Shown here piece by piece: positions 54,077 to 63,583 of a DNA stretch of 64,000 nucleotides. The notes beneath the pieces were generated by a model that was not told the origin of the DNA, did not search any database, and saw only the letters and a list, made by a program, of their open reading frames with translations. Within the stretch, counting starts at the first letter, position 1, and the number at the start of each line of letters is the position of its first letter. The position numbers and the translations under genes are program-made. The stretch is from positions 62,001 through 126,000 of the forward strand of contig NZ_WEIC01000001.1 in NCBI RefSeq assembly GCF_009184395.1, in the 5' to 3' direction. The stretch is from Amylibacter sp. SFDW26 (GTDB lineage Bacteria; Pseudomonadota; Alphaproteobacteria; Rhodobacterales; Rhodobacteraceae).

Positions 54077-54225
54077 GTTACTGTATGCAAGGGATTGAGC
54101 TGTGATGCTTTGATCTGAGTCAAATTCGTAAAGTAATTTCGTAAAGTTTTCTGTGCAGGTCACGATATGTTGTCCATACGCGATGGGATGTTAATGGCTA
54201 TTCATGCAATGGTATTGATAGTTGA

Positions 54226-55614
54226 TTGGCAAAGCCAATTGCGGAACCCAAAGTGTATTTGTCCAAACAAGAAATTCATTCCTTTCATCCCTCTGGAACA
54301 CAGGCGCAAAAGCCTGATGATTTGGCATATCCTTTGCGCAGCGCTTTAGAGCGTGAAAACCTATTTGCGCCAGAACAGATCGCTGGGCGAACATTTCCGA
54401 TTGCTTGTGTGGCATTGGAAATCACACAGCGGTGTAACTTGGACTGTACGTTATGTTATTTGTCGGACATGGCAGAGGCGGTCCAAGATGTGCCGATGTT
54501 TGAATTAAAACGCCGTATCAAGATGATTTATGACCACTATGGCGATTACACCAATGTGCAAATTACAGGTGGCGATCCGACGTTGCGCTCTATTCCTGAT
54601 TTGGTGGAAATTGTATCCGAAATTAAATCATATGGAATGCGGTCTGCACTGTTTACCAATGGTATCAAAGCTAGTCGTGAAATGCTGAAGGCCTTGGCGC
54701 AAGCTGGGCTGAATGATGTGGTGTTTCATGTGGATATGACACAAGAGCGCAAGGGCTATGCTTCGGAAAAGGATTTGGATGTGATCCGATTGGAGTATAT
54801 TGAACGTGCCCAGAATTTGAATTTGAGGGTTCTGTTTAACACGACAATATTTGACCAAAATGTTGCGGACATTCCGCGATTGGTTAAGTTTTTCAAAGAT
54901 CATGCCGACAGCGTCAACCTTGCCTCTTTCCAAATGCAGGCGGATACAGGGCGGGGTGTTTTGCGCGAACGCGATGTGGACTTGATCACACAACAATCGG
55001 TCATGCAGTTAATTGAAATGGGCGCAGATACGCCGTTGACTTATGACATGCCGATGATTGGGCATCCTGATTGTAATAAGTATACGGCGCTGTTGGTGGC
55101 TGGGAACAGTGTGACATCTTTATATGATGATGCCCCGTTTTTCACAAAGCTCTTTGCAGAGTTGGCACAGCAAGGTGTGGATTGGACTGTTGACCGAAAA
55201 GTATTGCCGCGCGCAATGAAGGCTTGCTTAACATCGCCCAAGCTTATGCGGCTGGGATTGCTCTATAGCTTGAAAAAAGCATGGGCTTTACGCGCTGGTT
55301 TATTACGGGGGTATAGGCCACAACGGATTAGCTTTTTCATTCATAACTTTATGGACGCCGAAAAACTAGAAAAAGGCCGATGCGAGGCTTGTGTTTTTAT
55401 GGTAGCCACCGCTGATGGACCATTATCGATGTGTGTGCACAACGCGAAGCGAGATGCGATGATTACGAAGGCGGTGCCGCAGGCCAAAGGTCAAACAGCG
55501 TGGGATCCTTTGACGCCACATCGCAGAAACATAGGTTTGGAAAACATGCCTTATAAAAAGCTCAAAGGCCGCCAACGCGCAGCAGCAGCTGTGAAGCGTA
55601 AAAAGGTTGCTTAA
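54226..55614 (+). CDS. radical SAM protein
   Basis: The 4Fe-4S site CNLDCTLC (CxxxCxxC, about residues 68-75) and the following QITGGDPTLR mark a radical S-adenosylmethionine enzyme of about 462 residues. The C-terminal part has more cysteines (GRCEACVFMV, LSMCVHNAKRD), which suggest a second cluster as in SPASM-type enzymes. A stop lies directly before the TTG at 54226 and no ribosome binding site is clear, so the start could be slightly downstream. Substrate unknown. It is convergent with a DUF547 gene, overlapping by four bases. Confidence 0.88.
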   Translation: MAKPIAEPKVYLSKQEIHSFHPSGTQAQKPDDLAYPLRSALERENLFAPEQIAGRTFPIACVALEITQRCNLDCTLCYLSDMAEAVQDVPMFELKRRIKMIYDHYGDYTNVQITGGDPTLRSIPDLVEIVSEIKSYGMRSALFTNGIKASREMLKALAQAGLNDVVFHVDMTQERKGYASEKDLDVIRLEYIERAQNLNLRVLFNTTIFDQNVADIPRLVKFFKDHADSVNLASFQMQADTGRGVLRERDVDLITQQSVMQLIEMGADTPLTYDMPMIGHPDCNKYTALLVAGNSVTSLYDDAPFFTKLFAELAQQGVDWTVDRKVLPRAMKACLTSPKLMRLGLLYSLKKAWALRAGLLRGYRPQRISFFIHNFMDAEKLEKGRCEACVFMVATADGPLSMCVHNAKRDAMITKAVPQAKGQTAWDPLTPHRRNIGLENMPYKKLKGRQRAAAAVKRKKVA

Positions 55615-56447
55615 GGGGTAGCCGTCGCATCATTCAAAGACCAATCATATTCGTATTTCGCAATGCGTTTCTTGCCTCTAAGAGCTGCTTTCAGATCATC
55701 ATCTGCATATTTTCGGATGTGATTTAAAATCGCTTCATTCGAGCCGCCAAAATCATCCTTATACCAAGAATAGATTTTTGATGCGATGATACGGCCATTC
55801 GCAGATACTGTGACACCGCGTGGATCATTCACATAAGCAATAGCCGCATCATGTAATGATTGTTGGATATTTTGACCTGTATAAGCTTTCTGACCAAGGT
55901 TCGGACAACCAGCAGCAGCACAGTTTAGGATGTAATGAATACGGGGTTCATTGCTCCATAAAGGTCGTACAATACCATGTTCGATATCATGTAAGCTCAA
56001 CTCTTTGCCATTCACTGTCAGACGTTTGTCTTCCCATGGACCTAGGTCAAAGGGGCGGTCTTTGATCTTACGAATGGATTCAACGGGGTAATTATCCAAG
56101 ATTACATCCACTGTTTGAGCGTTGTACAGATTTGCCCAATAAGCCAGCTGTGCATCTTTGGATAATTTTGTGTGATCTGTAGATGAAAGAGATTTGATAT
56201 AATCTTTTAATTGCTGCTTTTGGGCTGGGGAGATATCAGCGTATTTCACGCGCACAATGTCTGCATTATCTTTAACTGTATTCGCTTTTAGGAATTTCCC
56301 CCACGCGCGGTGATCCACTTTTGTGACCTTACCAGCGGATTGAAAGCTTGAATCAGCCAGATTGCTTTTGGGAATTGCGATGCGTTCAATAGAGGCACAA
56401 GCTGTAATAGTGAAGAGGCATAAAAAAGAGAGCAGAAGACGCGGCAT
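55611..56447 (-). CDS. DUF547-domain lipoprotein
   Basis: The 278-residue protein has a lipoprotein signal with C17 (FTITACAS). The DUF547 domain has the blocks AYWANLYNAQTVDVIL, LNCAAAGCPNLG and a C-terminal KYEYDWSLND. It is presumed to be in the envelope. Function unknown. It follows the sulfide:quinone reductase gene on the same strand by 100 bases. Confidence 0.87.
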   Translation of the reverse strand: MPRLLLSFLCLFTITACASIERIAIPKSNLADSSFQSAGKVTKVDHRAWGKFLKANTVKDNADIVRVKYADISPAQKQQLKDYIKSLSSTDHTKLSKDAQLAYWANLYNAQTVDVILDNYPVESIRKIKDRPFDLGPWEDKRLTVNGKELSLHDIEHGIVRPLWSNEPRIHYILNCAAAGCPNLGQKAYTGQNIQQSLHDAAIAYVNDPRGVTVSANGRIIASKIYSWYKDDFGGSNEAILNHIRKYADDDLKAALRGKKRIAKYEYDWSLNDATATP

Positions 56448-56547
56448 TTAGAATTCCTTGAAAGATGCGTATTCTATTCTAGTGAGTTGATCATAAAACG
56501 CCCAATATCATTTTGGTGAGCGTTTCGTTAGCTTTGTGTGATGAGGC

Positions 56548-57780
56548 CTATGGCCTTGCCAGCCATTCCTTGCCGCGCAACATTGCGTTCCAATATATGG
56601 CTGGAAGCAATGAGGCTTTTAGAAACCACGCAGTCCGAGTTGGTTTTGTGCCGTTCAATAAGGCTTTGGGGAAAGTTGGGAGTAGTTTGCCGCCATATCC
56701 GAATTCAGCCAAAACAATTTTGCCTTTTTCGACGGTTAATGGACAGGAACCATATCCATCATAAGCCGCTGGTGCAGAACGGTTATCCATGTCTGCGATC
56801 ATATTAGCAGCAACAATTGGCGCTTGTTTGCGTGCTGCCGCAGCGGTTTTTGCATTGGGTGCATTCATCACATCACCCAAGGACCATATGTTTTCGAATG
56901 ATTTGTGGCGTAGGCTTTGTTGATCGACATCTACCCAACCCGCAGCATCGGATAATGCAGATGCCTTAATGAAGTCTGGGGCGGTTTGAGGCGGGCAGAC
57001 ATGGATCATATCAAATTCGACCTCGATCCGTTTTACGTCTTCATCAGGTTTTGCCACATCGAAATATGCTTTTTGGGTAGAGCCATCGATGCCAACCAGA
57101 TTGCTGAAGAAATTCAGGTCAGCCTGATATTTATCGATGTATTTCATCAGGGCAGGAACATAATCGGCGACGCCGAATAATACGCCTCCCGCGTTATGGA
57201 ATTCGATATTGATGCTGTCCAGTGTTTTGGAGCGGTGCCAATGATCCGCAGACAAGTACAATGCCTTTTGCGGCGCGCCGGCGCATTTAATTGGCATTGG
57301 GGGTTGTGTGAATATTGCGCGGCCTGACTTCAAATTCTGGACAAGCTCCCATGTATATGGGGCAAGATCATATCTGTAGTTTGATGTGACACCGTTTCGA
57401 CCAAGAGTATCGGACAGTCCTTCTACGCGGTCCCAATCTAATTTTAATCCAGGGCAAACAACCAAACGTTTGTAATGAACCTTGGTTTTATCTTCTAGGA
57501 CCACACAATCATCTTTTGGATTGAAACCTTTTACTGTGGCTTGGATGCGTGTGACTTTTTCTGAAACAAGGCTGCGTAGGGATCGTGCTGTTGATTTTTG
57601 CTGAAAGATACCGCCGCCGACCATTGTCCAACCGGGTTGATAGTAATGGGTATTTGCTGGATCGATGATAGCGATGTCTAAGCTTGGATCGCGTGATAAC
57701 AGGCTGGCAGATGTGGCTATGCCTGCGGCACCGCCGCCGACAATGGCAACGTCATATGTAGAATGTGTTTGAGCGCTCAT
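56548..57780 (-). CDS. sqr: sulfide:quinone oxidoreductase, type II-like
   Basis: FAD-dependent enzyme that oxidises sulfide and reduces quinone. ATG at 57780 follows GGGGAGG and gives 410 residues. It has the FAD loop VAIVGGGAAG (about 12-21), the redox cysteine in PIKCAGAPQKALYL and the second in YGSCPLTVEKGK, both typical of type II SQR (the group including mitochondrial SQRDL). No persulfide dioxygenase or rhodanese gene is adjacent. A related NADH dehydrogenase is less likely given these cysteines. Confidence 0.88.
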   Translation of the reverse strand: MSAQTHSTYDVAIVGGGAAGIATSASLLSRDPSLDIAIIDPANTHYYQPGWTMVGGGIFQQKSTARSLRSLVSEKVTRIQATVKGFNPKDDCVVLEDKTKVHYKRLVVCPGLKLDWDRVEGLSDTLGRNGVTSNYRYDLAPYTWELVQNLKSGRAIFTQPPMPIKCAGAPQKALYLSADHWHRSKTLDSINIEFHNAGGVLFGVADYVPALMKYIDKYQADLNFFSNLVGIDGSTQKAYFDVAKPDEDVKRIEVEFDMIHVCPPQTAPDFIKASALSDAAGWVDVDQQSLRHKSFENIWSLGDVMNAPNAKTAAAARKQAPIVAANMIADMDNRSAPAAYDGYGSCPLTVEKGKIVLAEFGYGGKLLPTFPKALLNGTKPTRTAWFLKASLLPAIYWNAMLRGKEWLARP

Positions 57781-58196
57781 AAGCGTACCTCCCCTGTTTG
57801 ATATGCACAACGGGTTCTCCCAAACGACCGTATGTTGGATGAGGATGTAGATTTATTGCTGGGGCGTCGGTGACAAAGTCACATAAGGGGTACTTAGAAT
57901 GCGTTAATTCACGCCCAATGCCCCGTCGCCGTATCTGGCTGGCGGGGTTTTGCGTTCGCATATATAGATAAAAGGTGGGCCCACCTATAGTGTTTCGACT
58001 TTATTGAAACACTCTTTGTGCGGTTGTATATGACCGAACAAGGATTTTATCCCCTGCACCTATTTTAACCAGTTATTTCGGTAGTTTTCGCATTTGACGC
58101 TGTTACCCGCCCTTTGAAAACCCGTTAACCACGTTTGTCGACATGGGTGTTATAGCGTGGGAATGGTTAATGGGTGTTTAGGGGTGCGTTCGATGG
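57781..58196. other. 416-base gap without a supported gene
   Basis: This stretch upstream of the sqr gene holds no frame with a credible ribosome binding site and composition. It presumably carries the sqr promoter. No strong palindrome was noticed. Confidence 0.5.
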
Positions 58197-58667
58197 TTAT
58201 GCAGCACGCGTGACTTTTGCTGCAAAGCACCCTTGTTTTGCATTGTGAAGGTGAATGTAGCTTATGGTGCCTTCTGCTAATATTTCCTCAAGCTGGCCTT
58301 TTAGGATTTTACCATCAACAACGTCTGCGCGTTGCATCATATGATTATTATCGAAGGCGCGTATTGAGATTAGTCTAGATGATATCACATCAGGTATGGT
58401 GTCTGGCTCCAGTTTTACCGATGGGATATCTTTTCGCACATATATTGCGTGACTGGCTTGATAGGGGGATGCTTCTGGTAGATGGCTGTAATTTACCAGT
58501 AAGATCGTTTCGCCAACCTTGGCATCAGCAAGAGATACTCGGCATGGGTAGCCTGGGCTTTCTGTGACGGTTTCAAGAACTGCATTTGCATTTGTAAGTT
58601 CTTGCTCTGACATTGAGAAATAGTGTTCGAATTGGGTTTGGTCGAGTGCGTGGATTTGAAAAGGCAT
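58197..58667 (-). CDS. DUF1203 family protein
   Basis: The 156-residue protein has the DUF1203 pattern: a start MPFQIHALDQTQFEHYF, then PGYPCRVSLADAKVGETILL, ASPYQASHAIYVR and YIHLHNAKQGCFAAKV near the end. The family has no known function. It stands alone. Confidence 0.88.
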   Translation of the reverse strand: MPFQIHALDQTQFEHYFSMSEQELTNANAVLETVTESPGYPCRVSLADAKVGETILLVNYSHLPEASPYQASHAIYVRKDIPSVKLEPDTIPDVISSRLISIRAFDNNHMMQRADVVDGKILKGQLEEILAEGTISYIHLHNAKQGCFAAKVTRAA

Positions 58668-58756
58668 TATAGGCTCCGTACTGTGTTCTTTTCTTGTATC
58701 GCATGAGTGTGATGTGCCATTCGAACCGTTTCTTGCTATTTGTGAAAGTACAAAGT

Positions 58757-58794
58757 GATAATGAGAATTATTAATTGTATACCATTGTATACAA
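58757..58794 (+). promoter_or_regulatory. candidate metal- and GntR-type control sites before acnA
   Basis: 58757-58775 matches the 19-base E. coli Fur consensus at 15 positions. TTGTATAC then occurs twice, at 58775-58782 and 58785-58792, the second inside the palindrome TTGTATACAA. Both lie 76-113 bases before acnA. The region from 58668 to 58869 holds no gene. Function inferred from motifs only. Confidence 0.35.
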
Positions 58795-58869
58795 ACCTGC
58801 TATTGCGAGACTCACTAGAATAATGCAAAACCCATACATACCCGTTCAACCACCCATCGGAGGTTTCAT

Positions 58870-61560
58870 ATGACTGTTACCGTAGGCACAGATTCCAATA
58901 AAACACGTAAAACTTTGACTGTTGGCGATGCCAGTGTCGATTATTATTCCATTCCAGCTGCTACAGAAGCAGGCTTGGGGGATTTTTCTAAATTACCAGC
59001 AGCCCTGAAAGTTGTTCTGGAAAATATGCTGCGTTTTGAAGACGATGGCCGCACCGTTTCAACAGACGACATTAAGGCGTTTGCGCAATGGGGTGCGAAC
59101 GGTGGTAACAATCCACGTGAAATCGCGTACCGTCCTGCGCGTGTTTTGATGCAAGACTTTACAGGCGTTCCAGCCGTGGTTGATTTGGCGGCTATGCGCG
59201 ATGGTATCGTTGCTTTGGGCGGTGACGCTGAAAAGATCAATCCGCTAAGCCCAGTTGATTTGGTGATCGACCACTCTGTGATGATCGACGAATTTGGTAA
59301 TCCACGTGCGTTCCAAATGAACGTTGACCGTGAATACGAGCGTAACCTTGAACGTTATACATTCCTGAAATGGGGCCAAAAAGCCTTTGATAATTTCCGC
59401 GTTGTTCCGCCTGGAACAGGGATTTGTCACCAAGTGAATTTGGAATATCTCGCACAAACTGTTTGGAAAGACACAGACCAAAATGGTGTTGAAGTGGCTT
59501 ACCCAGATACGCTTGTGGGCACAGACAGCCACACAACAATGGTGAACGGTGTTGCCGTTCTGGGTTGGGGCGTTGGCGGTATTGAGGCCGAAGCAGCGAT
59601 GCTGGGGCAACCGATTTCTATGTTGATCCCAGAAGTGATTGGGTTCGAACTGACGGGTGCTATGATGGAAGGCACAACGGGTACTGACCTTGTGCTGAAA
59701 GTTGTTGAGCTTCTGCGCGCGAAAGGCGTTGTTGGCAAATTCGTGGAGTTCTACGGAAGCGGGCTTGATAACTTGCCATTGGCAGACCGTGCTACAATCG
59801 CAAACATGGCGCCAGAATACGGTGCAACCTGTGGCTTCTTCCCGATTGATGGTGAAACGCTGCGCTACCTACGCAACACGGGTCGCGACGAAGACCGCGT
59901 TCAATTGGTGGAAGCCTATGCCAAAGAAAATGGTTTTTGGCGTGATGCAGATTACGCACCTATTTACACAAGCACATTGTCATTGGACATGGGTACAATC
60001 GTTCCTGCGATCTCTGGGCCCAAACGCCCACAAGATTATGTGGCACTAACCGATGGTCAAAGCGCGTTCCGTCGTGAAATGGAAGAAACGTTCAAACGTC
60101 CAATGGGCAAAGAAGTTGCCGTTAAGGGCGAAGATTATGCATTAGAAAGCGGCGACATTGTTATCGCATCCATCACATCTTGTACGAACACATCGAACCC
60201 ATATGTGATGATTGGGGCAGGTTTAGTCGCACGTAAAGCGGCAGCCCTTGGATTGGATCGTAAGCCTTGGGTGAAAACATCCTTGGCACCTGGGTCACAA
60301 GTTGTGTCTGCATACCTTGAAGCAGCTGATTTGCAAAAAGATCTGGATGCGATTGGTTTCAATCTTGTGGGATATGGTTGTACGACATGTATCGGTAACT
60401 CTGGTCCTATTCAAAAAGAATTGTCAGAAGCGATTGCTGAGGGCGACTTGGTGGCAACGTCTGTTCTATCTGGTAACCGTAACTTTGAAGGTCGGATTTC
60501 ACCTGATGTGCGCGCGAACTATCTGGCGTCACCGCCATTGGTTGTGGCTTATGCGTTGGCAGGGACGATGGATATCAACCTTGCAACGGATGTGATCGCG
60601 CAAGACAAAGATGGGAACGATGTTTACCTGAAAGATATCTGGCCATCGACGCAAGAGATTGCTGATTTGGTGCAACAAACAGTGACGCGTGAAGCGTTCC
60701 AGACGAAATATGCAGATGTGTTTAAGGGCGATGATAAGTGGCAAGCTGTTGAAACAACAGAAGCGCAAACTTACGATTGGCCTGCGGCATCGACATATGT
60801 GCAAAACCCGCCTTACTTTCAGGGCATGAGCAAAGAACCTGGTGTGATTTCGAACGTTGAAGACGCCAAAGTATTGGCGATCCTTGGCGATATGATCACA
60901 ACAGACCACATCTCACCTGCGGGATCTTTCAAACAGACTACACCTGCTGGTCAGTACTTAACAGAGCGTCAGGTGCCAGTGCGTGAATTCAATTCTTACG
61001 GGTCTCGTCGTGGCAACCACGAAGTGATGATGCGGGGTACATTCGCCAACATTCGTATCAAAAACGAGATGCTAACGGGCGTTGAAGGCGGCTATACGAA
61101 GGATGTGGATGGCAACCAAGCTTCTATCTATGATGCGGCTATGTCACATCAGGCAAACGGCACGCCATTGGTTGTGTTCGGTGGTCAGCAATACGGTGCG
61201 GGGTCATCGCGTGACTGGGCTGCTAAGGGCACTGCGTTGTTGGGTGTGAAAGCAGTTATCGCTGAAAGCTTTGAACGTATTCACCGTTCTAACTTGGTTG
61301 GTATGGGCGTGATCCCGTTCGAATTCACAGATGGCGACACACGCAAGTCTTTGGGTCTAACTGGGGAAGAGATTGTATCGATCACAGGACTGTCTGGTGA
61401 TATCGAACCACTTTCAAATGTGCCGTGTACAATCACGTACCCCAACGGTGATATGAAAGAGATCCAACTGAAGTGTCGTATCGATACGGCAGTAGAGATT
61501 GAATACATCGAGCATGGTGGTGTGTTGCATTACGTTCTGCGGAATTTGGCGCAGTCATAA
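58870..61560 (+). CDS. acnA: aconitate hydratase A
   Basis: It isomerises citrate to isocitrate in the TCA cycle using a 4Fe-4S cluster. The cluster cysteines are in SITSCTNTSNP (about 437) and GYGCTTCIGNSGP (about 503 and 506). The swivel domain has the GAGSSRDWAAKG motif near 780. Length 896 is normal. CGGAGG precedes the ATG by six bases, and a strong terminator follows. Confidence 0.97.
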   Translation: MTVTVGTDSNKTRKTLTVGDASVDYYSIPAATEAGLGDFSKLPAALKVVLENMLRFEDDGRTVSTDDIKAFAQWGANGGNNPREIAYRPARVLMQDFTGVPAVVDLAAMRDGIVALGGDAEKINPLSPVDLVIDHSVMIDEFGNPRAFQMNVDREYERNLERYTFLKWGQKAFDNFRVVPPGTGICHQVNLEYLAQTVWKDTDQNGVEVAYPDTLVGTDSHTTMVNGVAVLGWGVGGIEAEAAMLGQPISMLIPEVIGFELTGAMMEGTTGTDLVLKVVELLRAKGVVGKFVEFYGSGLDNLPLADRATIANMAPEYGATCGFFPIDGETLRYLRNTGRDEDRVQLVEAYAKENGFWRDADYAPIYTSTLSLDMGTIVPAISGPKRPQDYVALTDGQSAFRREMEETFKRPMGKEVAVKGEDYALESGDIVIASITSCTNTSNPYVMIGAGLVARKAAALGLDRKPWVKTSLAPGSQVVSAYLEAADLQKDLDAIGFNLVGYGCTTCIGNSGPIQKELSEAIAEGDLVATSVLSGNRNFEGRISPDVRANYLASPPLVVAYALAGTMDINLATDVIAQDKDGNDVYLKDIWPSTQEIADLVQQTVTREAFQTKYADVFKGDDKWQAVETTEAQTYDWPAASTYVQNPPYFQGMSKEPGVISNVEDAKVLAILGDMITTDHISPAGSFKQTTPAGQYLTERQVPVREFNSYGSRRGNHEVMMRGTFANIRIKNEMLTGVEGGYTKDVDGNQASIYDAAMSHQANGTPLVVFGGQQYGAGSSRDWAAKGTALLGVKAVIAESFERIHRSNLVGMGVIPFEFTDGDTRKSLGLTGEEIVSITGLSGDIEPLSNVPCTITYPNGDMKEIQLKCRIDTAVEIEYIEHGGVLHYVLRNLAQS

Positions 61561-61584
61561 AGTTTGCACTTTGGTAAAACTGAC

Positions 61585-61611
61585 AAAGCCTCCGAATTTC
61601 GGGGGCTTTTT
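61585..61611 (+). terminator. terminator after acnA
   Basis: AAAGCCTCCG pairs with CGGGGGCTTT (two wobbles or mismatches) around AATTT and is followed by T. It lies 24 bases past the acnA stop. Confidence 0.85.
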
Positions 61612-61612
61612 G

Positions 61613-61951
61613 TTAACTTTGTCTTGAGTTAGCCCAATCACTCATAGCATTCAAAACAGGCATAAGGTTGCGGCCATCTTGGGTGATGGAATATTCGACA
61701 CGTGCTGGGACTTCGGCAAAGACTTCGCGTGTGACCAATTTATCTTGCTCCATTTCACGTAATGCTTTTGTGATCATTCTGTCTGAGGCTTGCGGGACTA
61801 ATTTTTGCAGTTCAGAAAACCGCTTTGCCCCTGAAAGCATATGGAACATCAGGATTGGTTTCCATTTGCCTGTGATGATCATAACTGCAAGTTCTACGGC
61901 ACAATCATTGGTTTCTTCAATGTCATCGACGGGGCTGAGTTCAATTGCCAT
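61613..61951 (-). CDS. HxlR-family transcriptional regulator
   Basis: ATG at 61951 follows AGGTG and gives 112 residues. The winged helix runs from DCAVELAVMIITGKWKPILM through QASDRMITKALREMEQDKLV to EYSITQDGRNLMPVL. It is divergent from two NTF2-like genes and likely controls them. It is the intact relative of the truncated gene at 6121-6441. Confidence 0.9.
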   Translation of the reverse strand: MAIELSPVDDIEETNDCAVELAVMIITGKWKPILMFHMLSGAKRFSELQKLVPQASDRMITKALREMEQDKLVTREVFAEVPARVEYSITQDGRNLMPVLNAMSDWANSRQS

Positions 61952-62049
61952 ACTTACACCTGTGTTAGCAGCTATCATGGTTGAGGGTAGATCATATTAA
62001 GCGCAGGTACTAGATCGAATTGAAACGATACTCATTATTGGAATTTGAT

Positions 62050-62469
62050 ATGACTGAAACTCAAGAAATTCAAAGTGTTCGAGAAAACCTGAAAACATGG
62101 TTGGCGGCATTTAACGCAAAAGACATCGATACTTTATTCACACTTTATGATCCTGAAAGCGTTTATGCCAATGCAGGTGCTCCGCTTATGGTGGGCGCTG
62201 ATCAAATTAGAGGCTGGTATGCACAAGCGTTTCAATCCATTGAAGGCACGCTTTTATTCAAGGAAGAAAAACTGTTTCTAGAGGGTACTATGGCTCTGAT
62301 TGTGGGGAAGTATTTCTTTCAGCCCCCAGAAGGGGTGGGTGTGCCTGATGATGCCAATCTGACAGGGCGGGTTAGCCTTGTGTACCGCAAACCTGCGGAC
62401 GGAAAATGGGGGTTGTTGTTTGATATGGATAATACACCACCAGATGTCTCACCAGCTGATTTTGCCTAA
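62050..62469 (+). CDS. NTF2-like/SnoaL-type protein
   Basis: The 139-residue protein reads as one cone-shaped NTF2-like domain (VRENLKTWLAAFNAKDIDTL, then YDPESVYANAGAPLMVGADQ and VSLVYRKPADGKWGLLFDMD). It has no signal peptide. ATG at 62050 is preferred over one ten codons upstream. It is the first gene of a pair divergent from hxlR. Catalytic role unknown; ketosteroid-isomerase-like or binding functions occur in the fold. Confidence 0.82.
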   Translation: MTETQEIQSVRENLKTWLAAFNAKDIDTLFTLYDPESVYANAGAPLMVGADQIRGWYAQAFQSIEGTLLFKEEKLFLEGTMALIVGKYFFQPPEGVGVPDDANLTGRVSLVYRKPADGKWGLLFDMDNTPPDVSPADFA

Positions 62470-62479
62470 GGAACAATCT

Positions 62480-62860
62480 ATGAAACATATAGCAAAAGAA
62501 CCGCATCAGATTATGGAATGTGTCGCTGAATATTTAAAGGTTGGCGACATGGAGGGGGTGATTTCGATGTTTCATCCAGAGTGTAAAATCTGTTTTCCAC
62601 GCGATGAACCAGCAAAAGAGGGTCATAGAGGTGCGCGTGAAGTCTTTGTTGATTTTGTGCCAATGCGGCCGATTTTAACAGGCAAGGTCACGAATGAAAT
62701 GATCAATGGTGATATCGCGGTTATACAGGCTGATTGGCGTTTTGAAGACAATGATGGCAACTTAATTGCAGAAGGCCAATCCACTGAGGTTGTTCGGAAA
62801 TTAGAAAACGGTGGTTGGGGGTATTACATTGATTGTCCCAATGGTGTGCCCGTATTGTGA
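62480..62860 (+). CDS. NTF2-like/SnoaL-type protein
   Basis: ATG at 62480 has AAGGA seven bases upstream; the longer frame from 62378 is out-of-frame with the previous gene and is rejected. The 126 residues form a second NTF2-like domain (VAEYLKVGDMEGVISMFHPE, ending YYIDCPNGVPVL). It is the intact relative of the pseudogene at 6441-6620. Confidence 0.85.
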   Translation: MKHIAKEPHQIMECVAEYLKVGDMEGVISMFHPECKICFPRDEPAKEGHRGAREVFVDFVPMRPILTGKVTNEMINGDIAVIQADWRFEDNDGNLIAEGQSTEVVRKLENGGWGYYIDCPNGVPVL

Positions 62861-62865
62861 ATATG

Positions 62866-62892
62866 AAAAGCCCCAATGCATTGGGGCTTTTT
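62866..62892 (+). terminator. terminator after the NTF2-like pair
   Basis: AAAAGCCCCAA / TTGGGGCTTTT, an 11-bp perfect stem with a TGCA loop and trailing T. Confidence 0.88.
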
Positions 62893-62950
62893 GATTTGCA
62901 TCTAGGCAGCGATTTTGTATCGTGCGGGTTCGTAAAATAGGAACAATCAC

Positions 62951-63583
62951 GTGCCATCTTTTGAAATACTCATAACCTTCTTCATTGCCACAATGCTTTT
63001 CGCTTATATGCCTGGGCCTGCGATGCTGTATGCAACGGCACAGACGATTGCGCGGGGCAGGCGTGCTGGTTGGCTGGCTGCCCTTGGTATTCATCTGGGC
63101 GGCTATGTGCATGTTATTGCAGCAGCGTTGGGTTTGGCGCTTTTGTTTAAAGCGATCCCTGTGTTTTACTTCATTCTGAAATTTGCAGGTGCGGCTTATC
63201 TGATTTTCCTTGGTATCAAGATGTTTCGTACAAAAAAATCTGCTTCAGCTGTGGATATGAAAACAGTTCAAAAAACACCAAAGCAAGCCTTTTGGGAAAG
63301 TGTGACAGTTGAAGTATTGAACCCAAAGACTGCACTATTCTTTGTTGCGTTTTTACCTCAATTTTCAGACCCATCGGCTGCATTCCCAATATGGATACAG
63401 TTATTGGTTCTTGGTACGATTGTGAACATCATGTTTTCCAGCGCAGATATTACATGTGTATTGTTAGCGGATAAAATGACTGCGTTCTTGAAAAAATCTC
63501 TAGCGGCGGGGCGTTTGGCGCAAAAAATCGGCGGGAGCATTTTGGTTGTGCTTGGTCTGAATATTGCACTTAGTCGGCAATAA
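62951..63583 (+). CDS. LysE-family translocator
   Basis: GTG at 62951 follows AGGA by eight bases. The 210-residue protein has six hydrophobic helices with the LysE/RhtB pattern PGPAMLYATAQTIARGRRAG and NPKTALFFVAFLPQFSDP. It exports amino acids or similar solutes. It is convergent with the SGNH hydrolase, overlapping by 14 bases. Confidence 0.92.
   Translation: MPSFEILITFFIATMLFAYMPGPAMLYATAQTIARGRRAGWLAALGIHLGGYVHVIAAALGLALLFKAIPVFYFILKFAGAAYLIFLGIKMFRTKKSASAVDMKTVQKTPKQAFWESVTVEVLNPKTALFFVAFLPQFSDPSAAFPIWIQLLVLGTIVNIMFSSADITCVLLADKMTAFLKKSLAAGRLAQKIGGSILVVLGLNIALSRQ

Noticed and set aside
57752-57961. 69-codon minus-strand frame upstream of sqr
   Set aside because: It overlaps the sqr start, has no ribosome binding site and shows no protein-like pattern.
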